A stretch of DNA of 14,529 bases from Bacteroidota bacterium. Lineage in GTDB: Bacteria; Bacteroidota; Bacteroidia; B-17B0; Aurantibacillaceae. Location: positions 1-14,529 of the forward strand of contig SYEI01000168.1 in assembly GCA_005800865.1 (NCBI GenBank), written 5' to 3'. The notes beneath the pieces were generated by a model. The model saw only the letters and a program-made list of their open reading frames with translations, was not told where the DNA came from and ran no database searches. This document shows positions 1 to 7,684 of the stretch, one piece after another (positions within the stretch are counted from its first letter, which is position 1; each line of letters begins with the position of its first letter). The position numbers and the translations under genes are program-made.

Positions 1-567
1 CAACGAAAAGGTATAAGCGTGAGTCATAGGTGACTCCACGGCTGAGTAGTACAATAAATTAGTTCCAAAAAAAACCAATCCTACAGTAATGGCAGTTACT
101 TTCTCATCATAAAACTGCAACAGTAGTTTTCGTAAATACCATAAGCCAATCAGTAAATAAAACAATCCCGAAAACTCAATAAAAAACTCATAAATAGCCG
201 AATAACCATCGGCCTCAAATCCTAAAGGCGATGCTAAAACATGAGCCACAAAAAAGAATGGAGCGTATAATACCGACATGCCCATTGAATATTTAATAAT
301 ATGGTTTCCATGTGAGTCTTCCACATAACCATATTTAATGCCATTGTATTTAATTTTATTTTCAGGAGTAATAAAACTTAGAGTCACATCTTTTTCAATA
401 AAAGTTGCTGGTAAATAGCTATAGTAGCCAATGACATCCCACTTAATGACATTATCAAATTTATAACGTGATAAATTCAAATGCACTTGAATTATAGTTA
501 AACATGCCACTATAATAACAGTGATGCTTGGGAACTTATATAAATATGAAAAAAACTTTTTTATAAT
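1..567 (-). CDS. Multi-pass membrane protein, possibly GT-C glycosyltransferase-like (3' end outside window)
   Basis: The minus strand is open from the edge back to an in-frame TAG at 573-571, giving about 188 visible residues. At least four hydrophobic segments are seen: one near the N-terminus (SITVIIVACLTIIQVHL), then about residues 95-112, 130-147 and 158-175. The motif WDVIGYYSYLPATFI after the first segment, and ESPMTHAYTF near the visible end, resemble N-terminal regions of Bacteroidota membrane proteins usually called hypothetical or GT-C (family 39-like) glycosyltransferases; this is family resemblance from memory. No ATG, GTG or TTG precedes the first membrane segment. The candidate starts are ATT (567-565) or ATA (564-562); the latter would read M-K-K-F-F. 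GTG at 510-508 would cut into the first membrane helix. The stop of the M24 gene lies only 13 bp upstream, so co-transcription and translational coupling are likely. The function assignment is tentative. Confidence 0.6.
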   Translation of the reverse strand, partial: MIKKFFSYLYKFPSITVIIVACLTIIQVHLNLSRYKFDNVIKWDVIGYYSYLPATFIEKDVTLSFITPENKIKYNGIKYGYVEDSHGNHIIKYSMGMSVLYAPFFFVAHVLASPLGFEADGYSAIYEFFIEFSGLFYLLIGLWYLRKLLLQFYDEKVTAITVGLVFFGTNLLYYSAVESPMTHAYTFSL

Positions 568-580
568 TGTCTACTGTTTG

Positions 581-1258
581 TTACACCAAAAACTGTTCGT
601 AAAACCCTCCAATTTGTTTTTCTAAATCTACAAAATGTATTTCTAAAATCCATTCACGTTTAGTGCCTAATGCTCCTGGCGAATGCATATCTTTTTGATT
701 GTCTAAATGAATATAATTGTCTCTGCTTTCACTTTCAATTATTTCGTGCGGAAAATTACCGATTAAATGCCCTGCAATGTCTCCACCAAATGTCCAGCCA
801 TACTTAGTTGCTAAGTCAACATTATATTGGTAATACTCTGCGCCTGTAATTGAAGTCCTAGTAAAAAACCAATCTCTGGATTCTTTCCAAGCCGCTTCAA
901 TGTCTGTTTTTAATTTCAATTTTAATGGATCATTTCCAATCACATATGTTCTACCAACATCTGCTTCCCAATCTTCAAACACGGGACCGAAATCAAAAAA
1001 CAAAATATCATCTTCCTCAATCATTAAATTAGGAGGATTTTCTCTATATGGATGCAAGGTATTTTTACCAGAACGTACAATACGTTTGTGCCAGTATTTT
1101 TTAATGCCATATAATTCAAAAGCTAAAGCAAAGAGTTCTTCGTTCAATTGCTTTTCGGTTTTGCCAGCAACAATTAATCCTCTTATCTCGGCTTCATGAA
1201 ATAAGTTGAGCGCTTTGCGTTCGGCATTTAATAATTCTTCTACTTTATTGTCGTTCAT
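581..1258 (-). CDS. M24 family metallopeptidase (aminopeptidase P / methionine aminopeptidase fold)
   Basis: A pita-bread-fold dinuclear-metal hydrolase, predicted cytoplasmic, likely an Xaa-Pro-type peptidase or a relative. Numbered from the upstream TTG at 1324, the metal ligands are all visible: D111 in FFDFGP, D122 in ADVGRTY (the D-x10-D spacing of the family), H186 in AGHLIGNFPHE, E228 in ILEIHFVD and E243 in GGFYEQFL. It is a single catalytic domain without the N-terminal creatinase-like domain, hence the short length (about 225 aa). The open frame continues upstream to TTG at 1324-1322. I prefer ATG at 1258-1256, preceded directly by AAGG, because the family core begins there (NDNKVEELLNAERKA) and it leaves room for a promoter between this gene and the divergent topB. 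It is followed 13 bp later by the membrane-protein gene. The exact substrate cannot be read from sequence. Confidence 0.88.
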   Translation of the reverse strand: MNDNKVEELLNAERKALNLFHEAEIRGLIVAGKTEKQLNEELFALAFELYGIKKYWHKRIVRSGKNTLHPYRENPPNLMIEEDDILFFDFGPVFEDWEADVGRTYVIGNDPLKLKLKTDIEAAWKESRDWFFTRTSITGAEYYQYNVDLATKYGWTFGGDIAGHLIGNFPHEIIESESRDNYIHLDNQKDMHSPGALGTKREWILEIHFVDLEKQIGGFYEQFLV

Positions 1259-1344
1259 CCTTAAAAAATTGCGAATAACTTTTTTTACAAGTTCTAAATT
1301 TAAACTATAATTTAAAGCATTCAAAACAAGCCCTTAATAAAAAC

Positions 1345-3663
1345 GTGAAACTTTGTATTGCCGAAAAACCTAGTGTTGGAAAAGAAATTGCCCGTATTGT
1401 TGGTGCAACTAACCGACGTGATGGTTTTTATGAAGGTAATGGGTACCTAATCAGTTGGACATTCGGGCATTTGTGTACCTTAAAAGCACCTGACGATTAC
1501 AGCGATGATTGGAAACGTTGGGATTTGAATTTCCTGCCAATGATTCCGCCAAAGTTTCAATTAAAAGTGATTGATAATAGCGGTGTCACCAAACAATTCA
1601 ATACCTTAAAATCATTAATGGAACAATGCACAGAAGTGATCAACTGTGGTGATGCTGGCATTGAAGGAGAATTGATACAACGTTGGGTGTTATCTAAAGC
1701 ATCAAATACAAAACCAGTAAAACGTTTATGGATTTCATCGATGACCGATGAAGCCATTAAAGAAGGTTTTGATAATTTAAAAGATGGGAAAGATTATGAT
1801 TTATTGTATGCTGCCGGCAATGCGCGTGCTATTGGCGATTGGCTTTTAGGAATGAATGCCAGCAGATTATATACGGTAAAATATGCTGCTGGAAAAGGTG
1901 TGTTATCTATAGGTAGAGTGCAAACCCCTACTCTAGCGTTGATTGTTAATCGTTATAACGAAATACAAAACTTTAAACCCGAGATGTATTGGGAATTAAA
2001 AACAACGTATAGAGCTGTTATTTTTAATAGTACCAAGCGTAAGTTCAATGTAAAAGAAGATGCCGCTAAAATTTTAGAGAGCATTAAAAATCATTTATTT
2101 GAAATTGTTTCGAGTACCAAAAAAAATGCGAATGAAAGTCCCTTACCTTTATTTGACTTAACATCCTTGCAAGTAGAGTGTAATAAGAAACTAAATTTTT
2201 CGGCAGATGATACCTTAAAGCATTTACAGAAATTATATGAATCAAAATTAGTGACGTATCCAAGGGTAGATACAACTTATCTGCCAGAGAATATGTATCC
2301 AAAAATAAAAGGGATCTTAGAAAACATGAAGCCTTATGCTCAGTTTACGCAAGCTATTTTGGATAAACCAATTCGTAAAAGCAAAAAAGTATTTGATGAT
2401 AAAAAAATAACAGACCATCATGCCATTATACCAACGGGTGTTGTTCCTCCATCTGGGATGTATTTGCCAGAAAAACAGGTGTATGATTTAATTTCACGTC
2501 GTTTTATCGCCGCCTTTTATCCTGATTGCGTGGTTAGTAATACAGTAGTTTTAGGAGATGTGGATGGGAATGAATTTAGTGCAACCGGTAAAGTAATATT
2601 AGAAGAAGGCTGGCGCGTATTATTTCCAAAGAAGGAAACTGATGCTAAAGAAGATAAGGAAGATGAAGAGCAGTTAATGCCTTTATTTGTGAAAGGCGAA
2701 AAAGGTGAGCATACTCCTGATTTGTTGGAGAAACAAACGCAACCACCAAAAATGCATACAGAAGCTTCATTGCTAAGAGCCATGGAAACAGCTGGAAAGC
2801 AAGTGGATGATCCAGAATTAAGAGAGTTGATGAAAGAAAATGGTATTGGTCGTCCATCGACACGTGCCAATATTATTGAGACATTATTTAAGCGTAACTA
2901 TGTTGTTCGTCAAAAGAAAAATTTAATTCCGACGATTACAGGTATTCAATTAATTAAAACGATTAATAACGAATTATTGAAATCGGTAGAGTTAACTGGA
3001 ATTTGGGAAAAGAAATTACGACAAATAGAAAAAGGAGAATACGACCCGCATTTGTTTTTAGCAGAAATGAAACAAATGGTAAGTGATTTGACGCATGAAG
3101 TCAAATACGAACATGGGCAATTAATTACGATTGAGGCAGAAGCAAAAAAAGTGGCTTCGAGTAACACAGCCACCGAAAACACTGTTGCAAAAAATGATAG
3201 CACTGTACCCGAAAAGAAAAAGGAAACTTCGAAAGCCTCAGCTAGCAAATCTAAGGCAGAAGAAGTCATGACTTGTCCTCAATGCCAGCAAGGTACGATG
3301 ATGAAAGGGAAGACGGCTTTTGGTTGTAATCGTTTTAAAGAAGGATGTAGTTTTAAAATAAGTTTTGAGTTTGGTAGTAAAAAACTAAGTGATAAACAAA
3401 TTCAAGTATTGATTCAAAAAAAGAAAACACCTAGCATTAAAGGATTTACCATTAACTCTAAAAAAGTAAACGGACATTTAATTTTAAATAAAGAAGGTGT
3501 AGTTGAATTTATGGAGGAAATTGACACTAAAATAATCCCACCTGTAGTTGCAGAAGGCCAAACCTGTCCGAAATGTAAACAAGGAACAATTATTAAAGGC
3601 AAATCCGCTTTTGGCTGTAATCGTTATAAAGAAGGTTGTGATTTTAGAGTAACATTCAACTAA
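1345..3663 (+). CDS. topB: DNA topoisomerase III (type IA)
   Basis: A type IA topoisomerase that passes single strands through a transient 5'-phosphotyrosine break, decatenating and relaxing DNA. The Toprim domain starts at the N-terminus with CIAEKPSVGKEIA (E7) and has the acidic motif NCGDAGIEGELI (D103, E107, E109). The third position is Gly where many Toprims have Asp (DxDxE), a variant common in Bacteroidota TopB as I recall them. SIGRVQTPTLALI (188-200) is the conserved strand-passage motif, and KLVTYPRVDTTYL places the catalytic Tyr at 305 with Arg307. The C-terminus has two near-identical four-cysteine ribbons (about residues 643-672 and 739-768; CPQC..GCNRFKEGC and CPKC..GCNRYKEGC) flanking a Toprim_Crpt-like repeat (KLSDKQIQVLIQKKKT). 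Length is 772 aa. The start is GTG at 1345; the sequence MKLCIAEKPSVGK begins exactly as the family does. The 3' end overlaps the convergent gene by 4 bases. Confidence 0.96.
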   Translation: MKLCIAEKPSVGKEIARIVGATNRRDGFYEGNGYLISWTFGHLCTLKAPDDYSDDWKRWDLNFLPMIPPKFQLKVIDNSGVTKQFNTLKSLMEQCTEVINCGDAGIEGELIQRWVLSKASNTKPVKRLWISSMTDEAIKEGFDNLKDGKDYDLLYAAGNARAIGDWLLGMNASRLYTVKYAAGKGVLSIGRVQTPTLALIVNRYNEIQNFKPEMYWELKTTYRAVIFNSTKRKFNVKEDAAKILESIKNHLFEIVSSTKKNANESPLPLFDLTSLQVECNKKLNFSADDTLKHLQKLYESKLVTYPRVDTTYLPENMYPKIKGILENMKPYAQFTQAILDKPIRKSKKVFDDKKITDHHAIIPTGVVPPSGMYLPEKQVYDLISRRFIAAFYPDCVVSNTVVLGDVDGNEFSATGKVILEEGWRVLFPKKETDAKEDKEDEEQLMPLFVKGEKGEHTPDLLEKQTQPPKMHTEASLLRAMETAGKQVDDPELRELMKENGIGRPSTRANIIETLFKRNYVVRQKKNLIPTITGIQLIKTINNELLKSVELTGIWEKKLRQIEKGEYDPHLFLAEMKQMVSDLTHEVKYEHGQLITIEAEAKKVASSNTATENTVAKNDSTVPEKKKETSKASASKSKAEEVMTCPQCQQGTMMKGKTAFGCNRFKEGCSFKISFEFGSKKLSDKQIQVLIQKKKTPSIKGFTINSKKVNGHLILNKEGVVEFMEEIDTKIIPPVVAEGQTCPKCKQGTIIKGKSAFGCNRYKEGCDFRVTFN

Positions 3664-4193
3664 TTACTTTTTGTTGTCAAAACCGTTTGTTCATCAATTA
3701 CGTTATAAAAACCCTGATTATGATGCATAAAAGCGTGGTAGGTTTCGGACACAACTAGTAATTTCTCTATTTTATCAATTACTAAAATCGCAACTGGTAG
3801 ATCAACAGTTTCGCTAGTTTTCTTCAAAAGACCATCTGACATTTCAATTTCAAAATATCGATTTTCATCTTCAAGTAAGTCTAAATCTGATGGTAATGTG
3901 GTATTTATAATAACAATTTTGTCCGCACAATTTGATTTTTGGTAGTGCAGAGAGTAAATTTTATTAAGTTCTAAATCTACATAAAGAGCTCGTTTCGAAT
4001 TATTATACATCGAATCAATTCGTAAACCATCTAAATATACCGAAACAGAATAGTTTTTTGTGTATTTATCGTTCAATAACGCTCTTACTTTAACTTCAAT
4101 AAAATTATTGGAGTTTCTTTTCACTTGTGCCTTTATATTTATCATTGATAAACATAACACAACAAATAGCTGAATTTTCTTTATTGCTTTCAT
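3660..4193 (-). CDS. Small secreted/periplasmic protein, conserved-type hypothetical
   Basis: A 177-residue protein with a clear signal peptide (KKIQLFVVLCLSMINIKAQ; predicted cleavage after KAQ, residues 20-23). The mature part is beta-rich. A segment near the start (VSVYLDGLRIDSMYNN...LNKIYSLHYQKSNCADKIVIINTTLP) follows the pattern of Bacteroidota envelope proteins with a carboxypeptidase-regulatory-like or Ig-like fold: short strand, variable loop, then Y-x-l-h-y-x-K-x-g-y. The G/Y positions are poorly kept and the protein is short, so it is a divergent member at best. No catalytic motif is seen. The ATG start is at 4193, followed directly by the lysine-rich n-region. Its stop (TAG) overlaps the stop of topB on the other strand by 4 bases. 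The upstream spacer of 233 bp separates it from queA; a TTTTG and a TATATGTTG on the minus strand could be a poor Bacteroidota promoter. Function unknown. Confidence 0.75.
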   Translation of the reverse strand: MKAIKKIQLFVVLCLSMINIKAQVKRNSNNFIEVKVRALLNDKYTKNYSVSVYLDGLRIDSMYNNSKRALYVDLELNKIYSLHYQKSNCADKIVIINTTLPSDLDLLEDENRYFEIEMSDGLLKKTSETVDLPVAILVIDKIEKLLVVSETYHAFMHHNQGFYNVIDEQTVLTTKSN

Positions 4194-4426
4194 TTTAGTT
4201 TCTATTTTAGTTCAGCAACATATACTAATATTCATACCACAAAATCATAAAACCTTAAAGATCCCAGTAAAATTGGTAAAAAGAAGAGGTAGCGCACTAA
4301 ACTATTCAGAAAATAAAACAACTAAAAATTCCGAATACTGGAAAAATTTCCATAAAAAAATGCAATAATTAAAAAAAGACTAACGTGCCGCCTATAAATA
4401 ATTTCAAATAAATAAAGAAAAAAAAA

Positions 4427-5647
4427 TTAGATTTTTCTAAAAAGCAAAGAACCATCACCGTAACTCAAAAATCGATAATCATGTTCTAACGCATATTGGT
4501 ATACTTTGCGCCAATCCTCTCCAATAAAAGCAGCGATCAATAAAATTAAAGTACTTTCAGGCTGATGAAAATTAGTAACTAAAGCTTTCACAATTTTAAA
4601 TTGGTATCCAGGTACAATTAAAATACTCGTTTTAGCATACAAATTTTTTAAGCCATGTTGCTTTAAAAAATCAATAATATGTTGCAATGATTCTTTTGCA
4701 CTGATTTGATTGTTTGAAGTTTCATAAGGTTGCCACTGCTCCACCATTAAATCACTGACTGTTAAAGATGGCTGTTTTGAAATTTTTTCACCAATCCAAA
4801 ATAAACTTTCTAATGTTCTTAAGGATGTTGTGCCAACGGCTGTGATATCCTTATCGATATTCTTACACAAAAATTCAATGGTTTCTAAAGGAACATCTAT
4901 GTATTCACCATGCATGTCGTGACCCGTCATCGTTTCAGACTTCACTGGCTTAAAGGTACCAGCGCCCACATGCAAGGTAATGTAGTTGACACTAATTTGT
5001 TTTGCTTTCAATTTCCCGAAAACCCTATCCGTAAAATGTAAGCCGGCTGTAGGAGCTGCCACAGACCCCTCTTTTTGAGCGTAAATAGTTTGGTAGCGTT
5101 CTAAATCAAGTTCTTCGGTTGCACGTTTTAAGTATGGAGGAATTGGAATTGCTCCAGCTATTTGTAATACTTCAGCAAACGTTTTATCTGATGGTTCCCA
5201 AGTAAACTCTAATATAAAAGCACCATTCAAGCGCTCTATGATTTCTGCTTTAATTTGTATGTGTGGTGTATTGATAGTTACAAATTGTTCTTTCCATTTA
5301 GCAGCACCACCCACTAAACATTTCCATCGGGCACTCGCCTGTTGCAACATATTAGCATATACATCGGCATTATCGGAAATTGGCTCTAAACAAAATATTT
5401 CTATGTCACGTTGATTTGAGGTCTGAAAAAATAAACGCGCAGGTATGACCTTTGTATTATTAAAATATAATATCGACTCCGTTGGCAAAAAGGTGTCGAT
5501 ATCAAGGTACTGCGACTCGTTAATAGTTCCATTTTGATACACTAACAGTTTCGATAAATCTCTTTCTTCCAAGGGATATCTAGCAATACGATGATCAGGC
5601 AAATTATAATGAAAATCCTTAATCGAAATATGTCTTTCTGAAGCCAT
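4427..5647 (-). CDS. queA: tRNA preQ1(34) S-adenosylmethionine ribosyltransferase-isomerase
   Basis: QueA transfers and isomerises the ribosyl group of SAM onto 7-aminomethyl-7-deazaguanine at tRNA position 34, giving epoxyqueuosine (queuosine pathway, cytoplasm). The visible signatures are the N-terminal DFHYNLPDHRIARYPLEERD (residues 11-30), YFNNTKVIPARL (61-72), EGSVAAPTAGLHFT (193-206, the strongest family motif), LHVGAGTFKPV (225-235), AVGTTSLRTLES (270-281) and the C-terminal LVTNFHQPESTL. At 406 aa it is about 50 residues longer than the E. coli enzyme. The extra length lies mainly after residue 282 (the FWIGEKISKQPSL... region), as in other Bacteroidota QueA proteins. The ATG at 5647 gives MASERHISIKDFHY, a normal family start. 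No other queuosine gene is in the window. The neighbours on both sides are separated by 145-233 bp, so it is probably monocistronic. Confidence 0.97.
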   Translation of the reverse strand: MASERHISIKDFHYNLPDHRIARYPLEERDLSKLLVYQNGTINESQYLDIDTFLPTESILYFNNTKVIPARLFFQTSNQRDIEIFCLEPISDNADVYANMLQQASARWKCLVGGAAKWKEQFVTINTPHIQIKAEIIERLNGAFILEFTWEPSDKTFAEVLQIAGAIPIPPYLKRATEELDLERYQTIYAQKEGSVAAPTAGLHFTDRVFGKLKAKQISVNYITLHVGAGTFKPVKSETMTGHDMHGEYIDVPLETIEFLCKNIDKDITAVGTTSLRTLESLFWIGEKISKQPSLTVSDLMVEQWQPYETSNNQISAKESLQHIIDFLKQHGLKNLYAKTSILIVPGYQFKIVKALVTNFHQPESTLILLIAAFIGEDWRKVYQYALEHDYRFLSYGDGSLLFRKI

Positions 5648-5792
5648 GCAAGTATAATACGCAGCAATAATATTAAAAGTTTTAGTAGTTACCTATTCGC
5701 ATTAAAAAAAAATATAAATTTATTTTATCTCAATTATCCATTTAATAAACTACCTTTATTAAGCGTCTGTACTTTCAGGCTATAAAGGCCTT

Positions 5793-6389
5793 ATGGAACA
5801 TGACTTTGAATCGCTTATTTCTGGTTTTATCAAAGATAATATTGGAATTTCAAAAGATTTTTTGAGTATCGAATTATCAAATCATCTCAAACAAAATTTA
5901 CAATCGCTTATGAAGCAAAATTTGATGAAAGCTGCTGGCACTGGCAACAGTGACATCATTTCTCACGACAAAGCCGTTCGCAGCGATTCTATTTACTGGC
6001 TTGATAGAGAACATGATAATGAATACGAAAATGAGTTTTTTGATCAGATAGATGACTTTATAAAGTACTTAAACCGCAGTTGTTTTGCTGGCATAAACAG
6101 TTACGAATTTCACTATTCCTTATACGAAGCAGGTAGTTTTTACAAAAAACACATCGATAGCTTTAATAATAATCCAAGTCGTAAATTTTCGATGATTAGT
6201 TATTTAAACGCAGATTGGAAAGAAGCCGATGGCGGACAGTTAATGGTATATCAAAATTACAATAATCAAAAAATAGCGCCAGAGCAAGGTACCACCGTTT
6301 TCTTTAAGAGCAATGAATTACAACACGAAGTACTCGTTACGCAACAACAACGGATGAGTATTACAGGATGGCTAAAAAGAGATAACTAA
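5793..6389 (+). CDS. 2-oxoglutarate/Fe(II)-dependent oxygenase (prolyl 4-hydroxylase-like)
   Basis: A double-stranded beta-helix dioxygenase of 198 aa. The Fe(II) triad is visible as H120-x-D122 (FYKKHIDSF) and H178 (NELQHEV). R187 (QQQRMSITGW), nine residues after the distal His, is the usual 2-oxoglutarate-binding residue. FSMISYLNADWKEADGGQL between them is the P4HA-type core, with DGGQL as the typical turn. The N-terminal 100 residues are helical and would form the family's support helices. There is no signal peptide, so it probably acts in the cytoplasm. Bacterial relatives hydroxylate prolines in proteins (EF-Tu is a known target of the Pseudomonas enzyme), but small-molecule substrates are also possible. 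The ATG at 5793 is the only reasonable start. TACCTTTA (5750-5757) is a near match to the Bacteroidota -7 element. It converges on the SET-domain gene with a 9-bp gap. Confidence 0.88.
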   Translation: MEHDFESLISGFIKDNIGISKDFLSIELSNHLKQNLQSLMKQNLMKAAGTGNSDIISHDKAVRSDSIYWLDREHDNEYENEFFDQIDDFIKYLNRSCFAGINSYEFHYSLYEAGSFYKKHIDSFNNNPSRKFSMISYLNADWKEADGGQLMVYQNYNNQKIAPEQGTTVFFKSNELQHEVLVTQQQRMSITGWLKRDN

Positions 6390-6398
6390 GTCGTTTGA

Positions 6399-6830
6399 TT
6401 AGGAATGCTTTTTCCAATAGGCTTTGCCATAGCCGCAAAATATTTCTTCATTTACTTTAATATTCCGCGTCGCAATAATGCACACGTTATTATCTTCGTC
6501 TAAAGCAATTTTTGAAGAGTTTTTAAATTTAGATTTAGAATAACCTTCTGCATCATTGGCATATTTAGCAAAGCATGCCACACGCATCGAATCCATCATG
6601 GTGCCATTAGGTAAACTGATAAAATATTTATCATACCCTTTATTGGATCTCAATTTAGCTTGTAAGGTGGTTAACACTTCGCCTTTAAATAATGAAATCA
6701 CTTCATCTTTATAAATGGCGATAGCTGTAAACAGACCATTACCTGAATTTGGCAATTGAGAGGGTGCAATAAATAAGTAATCAGATTCGGATGCCTCAAT
6801 ACTGTTGGCGAGGGGAATTGTGGTTTGCAA
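6399..6830 (-). CDS. Small SET-domain protein (putative protein-lysine methyltransferase)
   Basis: A 143-residue protein that is essentially one SET domain. The visible elements are NSGNGLFTAIAIYKDEVI (residues 28-45; the G-x-G-x-F start, equivalent to GyGvFA), FKGEVLT (48-54), ACFAKYANDAEG (85-96; the position of the R-F-[IA]-N-H-S pseudoknot motif, here FAKYAND) and IIATRNIKVNEEIFCGYG (118-135; I-A-x-R-x-I-x-x-g-E-E-l-x-x-x-Y-G), ending in AYWKKHS. SET proteins transfer methyl groups from SAM to lysine. Bacterial single-domain members have poorly known targets. There are no flanking pre- or post-SET cysteine clusters. The reading frame has no ATG upstream of the domain: TTG at 6830-6828 is the only usable start before an in-frame TAA six bases upstream. 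It diverges from the hypothetical gene at 6880 across 49 bp and converges on the 2OG oxygenase. Confidence 0.83.
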   Translation of the reverse strand: MQTTIPLANSIEASESDYLFIAPSQLPNSGNGLFTAIAIYKDEVISLFKGEVLTTLQAKLRSNKGYDKYFISLPNGTMMDSMRVACFAKYANDAEGYSKSKFKNSSKIALDEDNNVCIIATRNIKVNEEIFCGYGKAYWKKHS

Positions 6831-6865
6831 TAATTATATTTTCTGCGAAGGTAGTTTAAAATCAA

Positions 6866-6873
6866 TAACTTTG
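6866..6873 (+). promoter_or_regulatory. Candidate -7 promoter element TAACTTTG
   Basis: TAACTTTG is a full match to the Bacteroidota primary-sigma -7 consensus TAnnTTTG. It ends 7 bases before the ATG at 6880, so a transcript from it would start at or next to the start codon (leaderless or nearly so). No clear TTG -33 element is found at the expected 19-base distance, which keeps confidence modest. Confidence 0.45.
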
Positions 6874-6879
6874 CATTAA

Positions 6880-7254
6880 ATGATTGAAACACAAGAAATA
6901 ACCAAAACTAAAGTCGAGGTAAAAGAAGAAGTAAAAACCTTGGAAAGCGAAGAGCGACAAACCATTGTGCATTGCAGTTGCGATGGCGATGGCAATGATG
7001 CCTATCGTATTTGGCCAAGCACATATTTAGTAGAACATGGTTCGGATAGAAGAGCAAAATTAATTACCGCCTTTAATATTAGCTTTGCCCCACAATGGAC
7101 ATTAAACGATGGGCGTGGCTTTACCTTAATTTTTGAAGGACTCAGTAAGGGCTGCAAAAGCTTTGATTTAATTGAGATGATACCACAAGCTGGTGGATTT
7201 GAAGTATTTAATATTCCGAGAAATACGATTGATGTGTATCAGGTAAAGTTTTAA
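6880..7254 (+). CDS. Conserved-type hypothetical protein, 124 aa
   Basis: I do not recognise a named domain. The first 30 residues are charged and low in complexity (TKTKVEVKEEVKTLESEER), likely disordered. They are followed by a compact beta-rich region: IVHCSCDGDGNDAYRIWPST, LVEHGSDRRAKLITAFNIS, WTLNDGRGFTLIFEGLSKGC, FDLIEMIPQAGGF and IPRNTIDVYQVKF. The last part, F-x-L-I-F-E-G-L followed by C-x-x-F-D-L-x-E-x-I-P and R-N-x-x-D-V-Y, reads like a short conserved family seen in Bacteroidota as hypothetical proteins (from memory). There is no signal peptide or membrane segment. Three cysteines are present, two in HCSCD. The ATG at 6880 follows a good -7 element. It diverges from the SET-domain gene and may be co-regulated with it. 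Function unknown. Confidence 0.72.
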   Translation: MIETQEITKTKVEVKEEVKTLESEERQTIVHCSCDGDGNDAYRIWPSTYLVEHGSDRRAKLITAFNISFAPQWTLNDGRGFTLIFEGLSKGCKSFDLIEMIPQAGGFEVFNIPRNTIDVYQVKF

Positions 7255-7313
7255 ATTTTCTATTTAGCTTTTCAATTCTTAACTAAGTCGATTAAATTTA
7301 ATTGCAGAAAAAT

Positions 7314-7454
7314 CTATCCATTATCGGTAACCAACAATGCAATGGCGTTATTCTTTTCTGGAAGATGATTAGAAGATAAAACGGTAAAAAGCGTCACAAA
7401 AAATAAAATTACCGTTAAGCTAATAAATACGATGGTTGAACTACAGGTTTTCAT
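7314..7454 (-). CDS. Possible 46-aa single-span membrane peptide
   Basis: A short open frame from ATG (7454-7452) to TAG (7316-7314). It encodes a basic, serine-rich start (MKTCSST), one strongly hydrophobic segment of about 20 residues (IVFISLTVILFFVTLFTVL) and a short polar tail (SSNHLPEKNNAIALLVTDNG). The organisation fits a small membrane protein or a secretion leader. It sits alone in a spacer, has no recognisable homologue, and AT-rich DNA easily yields hydrophobic ORFs. The hydrophobic region's good shape is the only support. Confidence 0.3.
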   Translation of the reverse strand: MKTCSSTIVFISLTVILFFVTLFTVLSSNHLPEKNNAIALLVTDNG

Positions 7455-7556
7455 AAGTACTTTTATTAAAGGGTTAATAAAAAATATTCTATTTCAAAAC
7501 TACAATTTATACACCTCAATTATATGCCATTTGCATAAGAGGTAGTGTACACTTTG

Positions 7557-7587
7557 TAACTGGTTTACAAATTACTATAACTGGTTT
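7557..7587 (+). repeat. Direct repeat TAACTGGTTT, 21-bp period
   Basis: The 10-mer TAACTGGTTT occurs at 7557-7566 and again at 7578-7587, exactly 21 bp (two helical turns) apart. The second copy overlaps a TATAACT-N8-AGTTATA dyad at 7576-7597. The geometry suits a protein dimer binding one face of DNA. It equals the repeat spacing of LytTR-type sites, although only the GTT core agrees with that consensus. Confidence 0.45.
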
Positions 7588-7684
7588 CGTAGTTATATAA
7601 TGTCATTGTTGAATTTAAGATACATACTCTCTTTTATGCAGCCGAAAAAAGGGAGTCAGAACCCTATCAGCTGTTACCAAATAG

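Noticed and set aside
900..1199. 99-codon plus-strand ORF antisense to the M24 gene
   Set aside because: Shadow of the metallopeptidase, whose metal ligands are all present on the minus strand.
2517..3269. Several minus-strand ORFs inside topB
   Set aside because: Low-complexity serine/phenylalanine-rich shadows of a well-supported topoisomerase frame.
4339..4352. TGGAAA-AA-TTTCCA inverted repeat between queA and the secreted-protein gene
   Set aside because: Only 6-bp arms in very AT-rich DNA, more than 70 bp beyond the queA stop and without a clear following T-run. Not convincing as a terminator or operator; nothing else is seen in 4194-4426.
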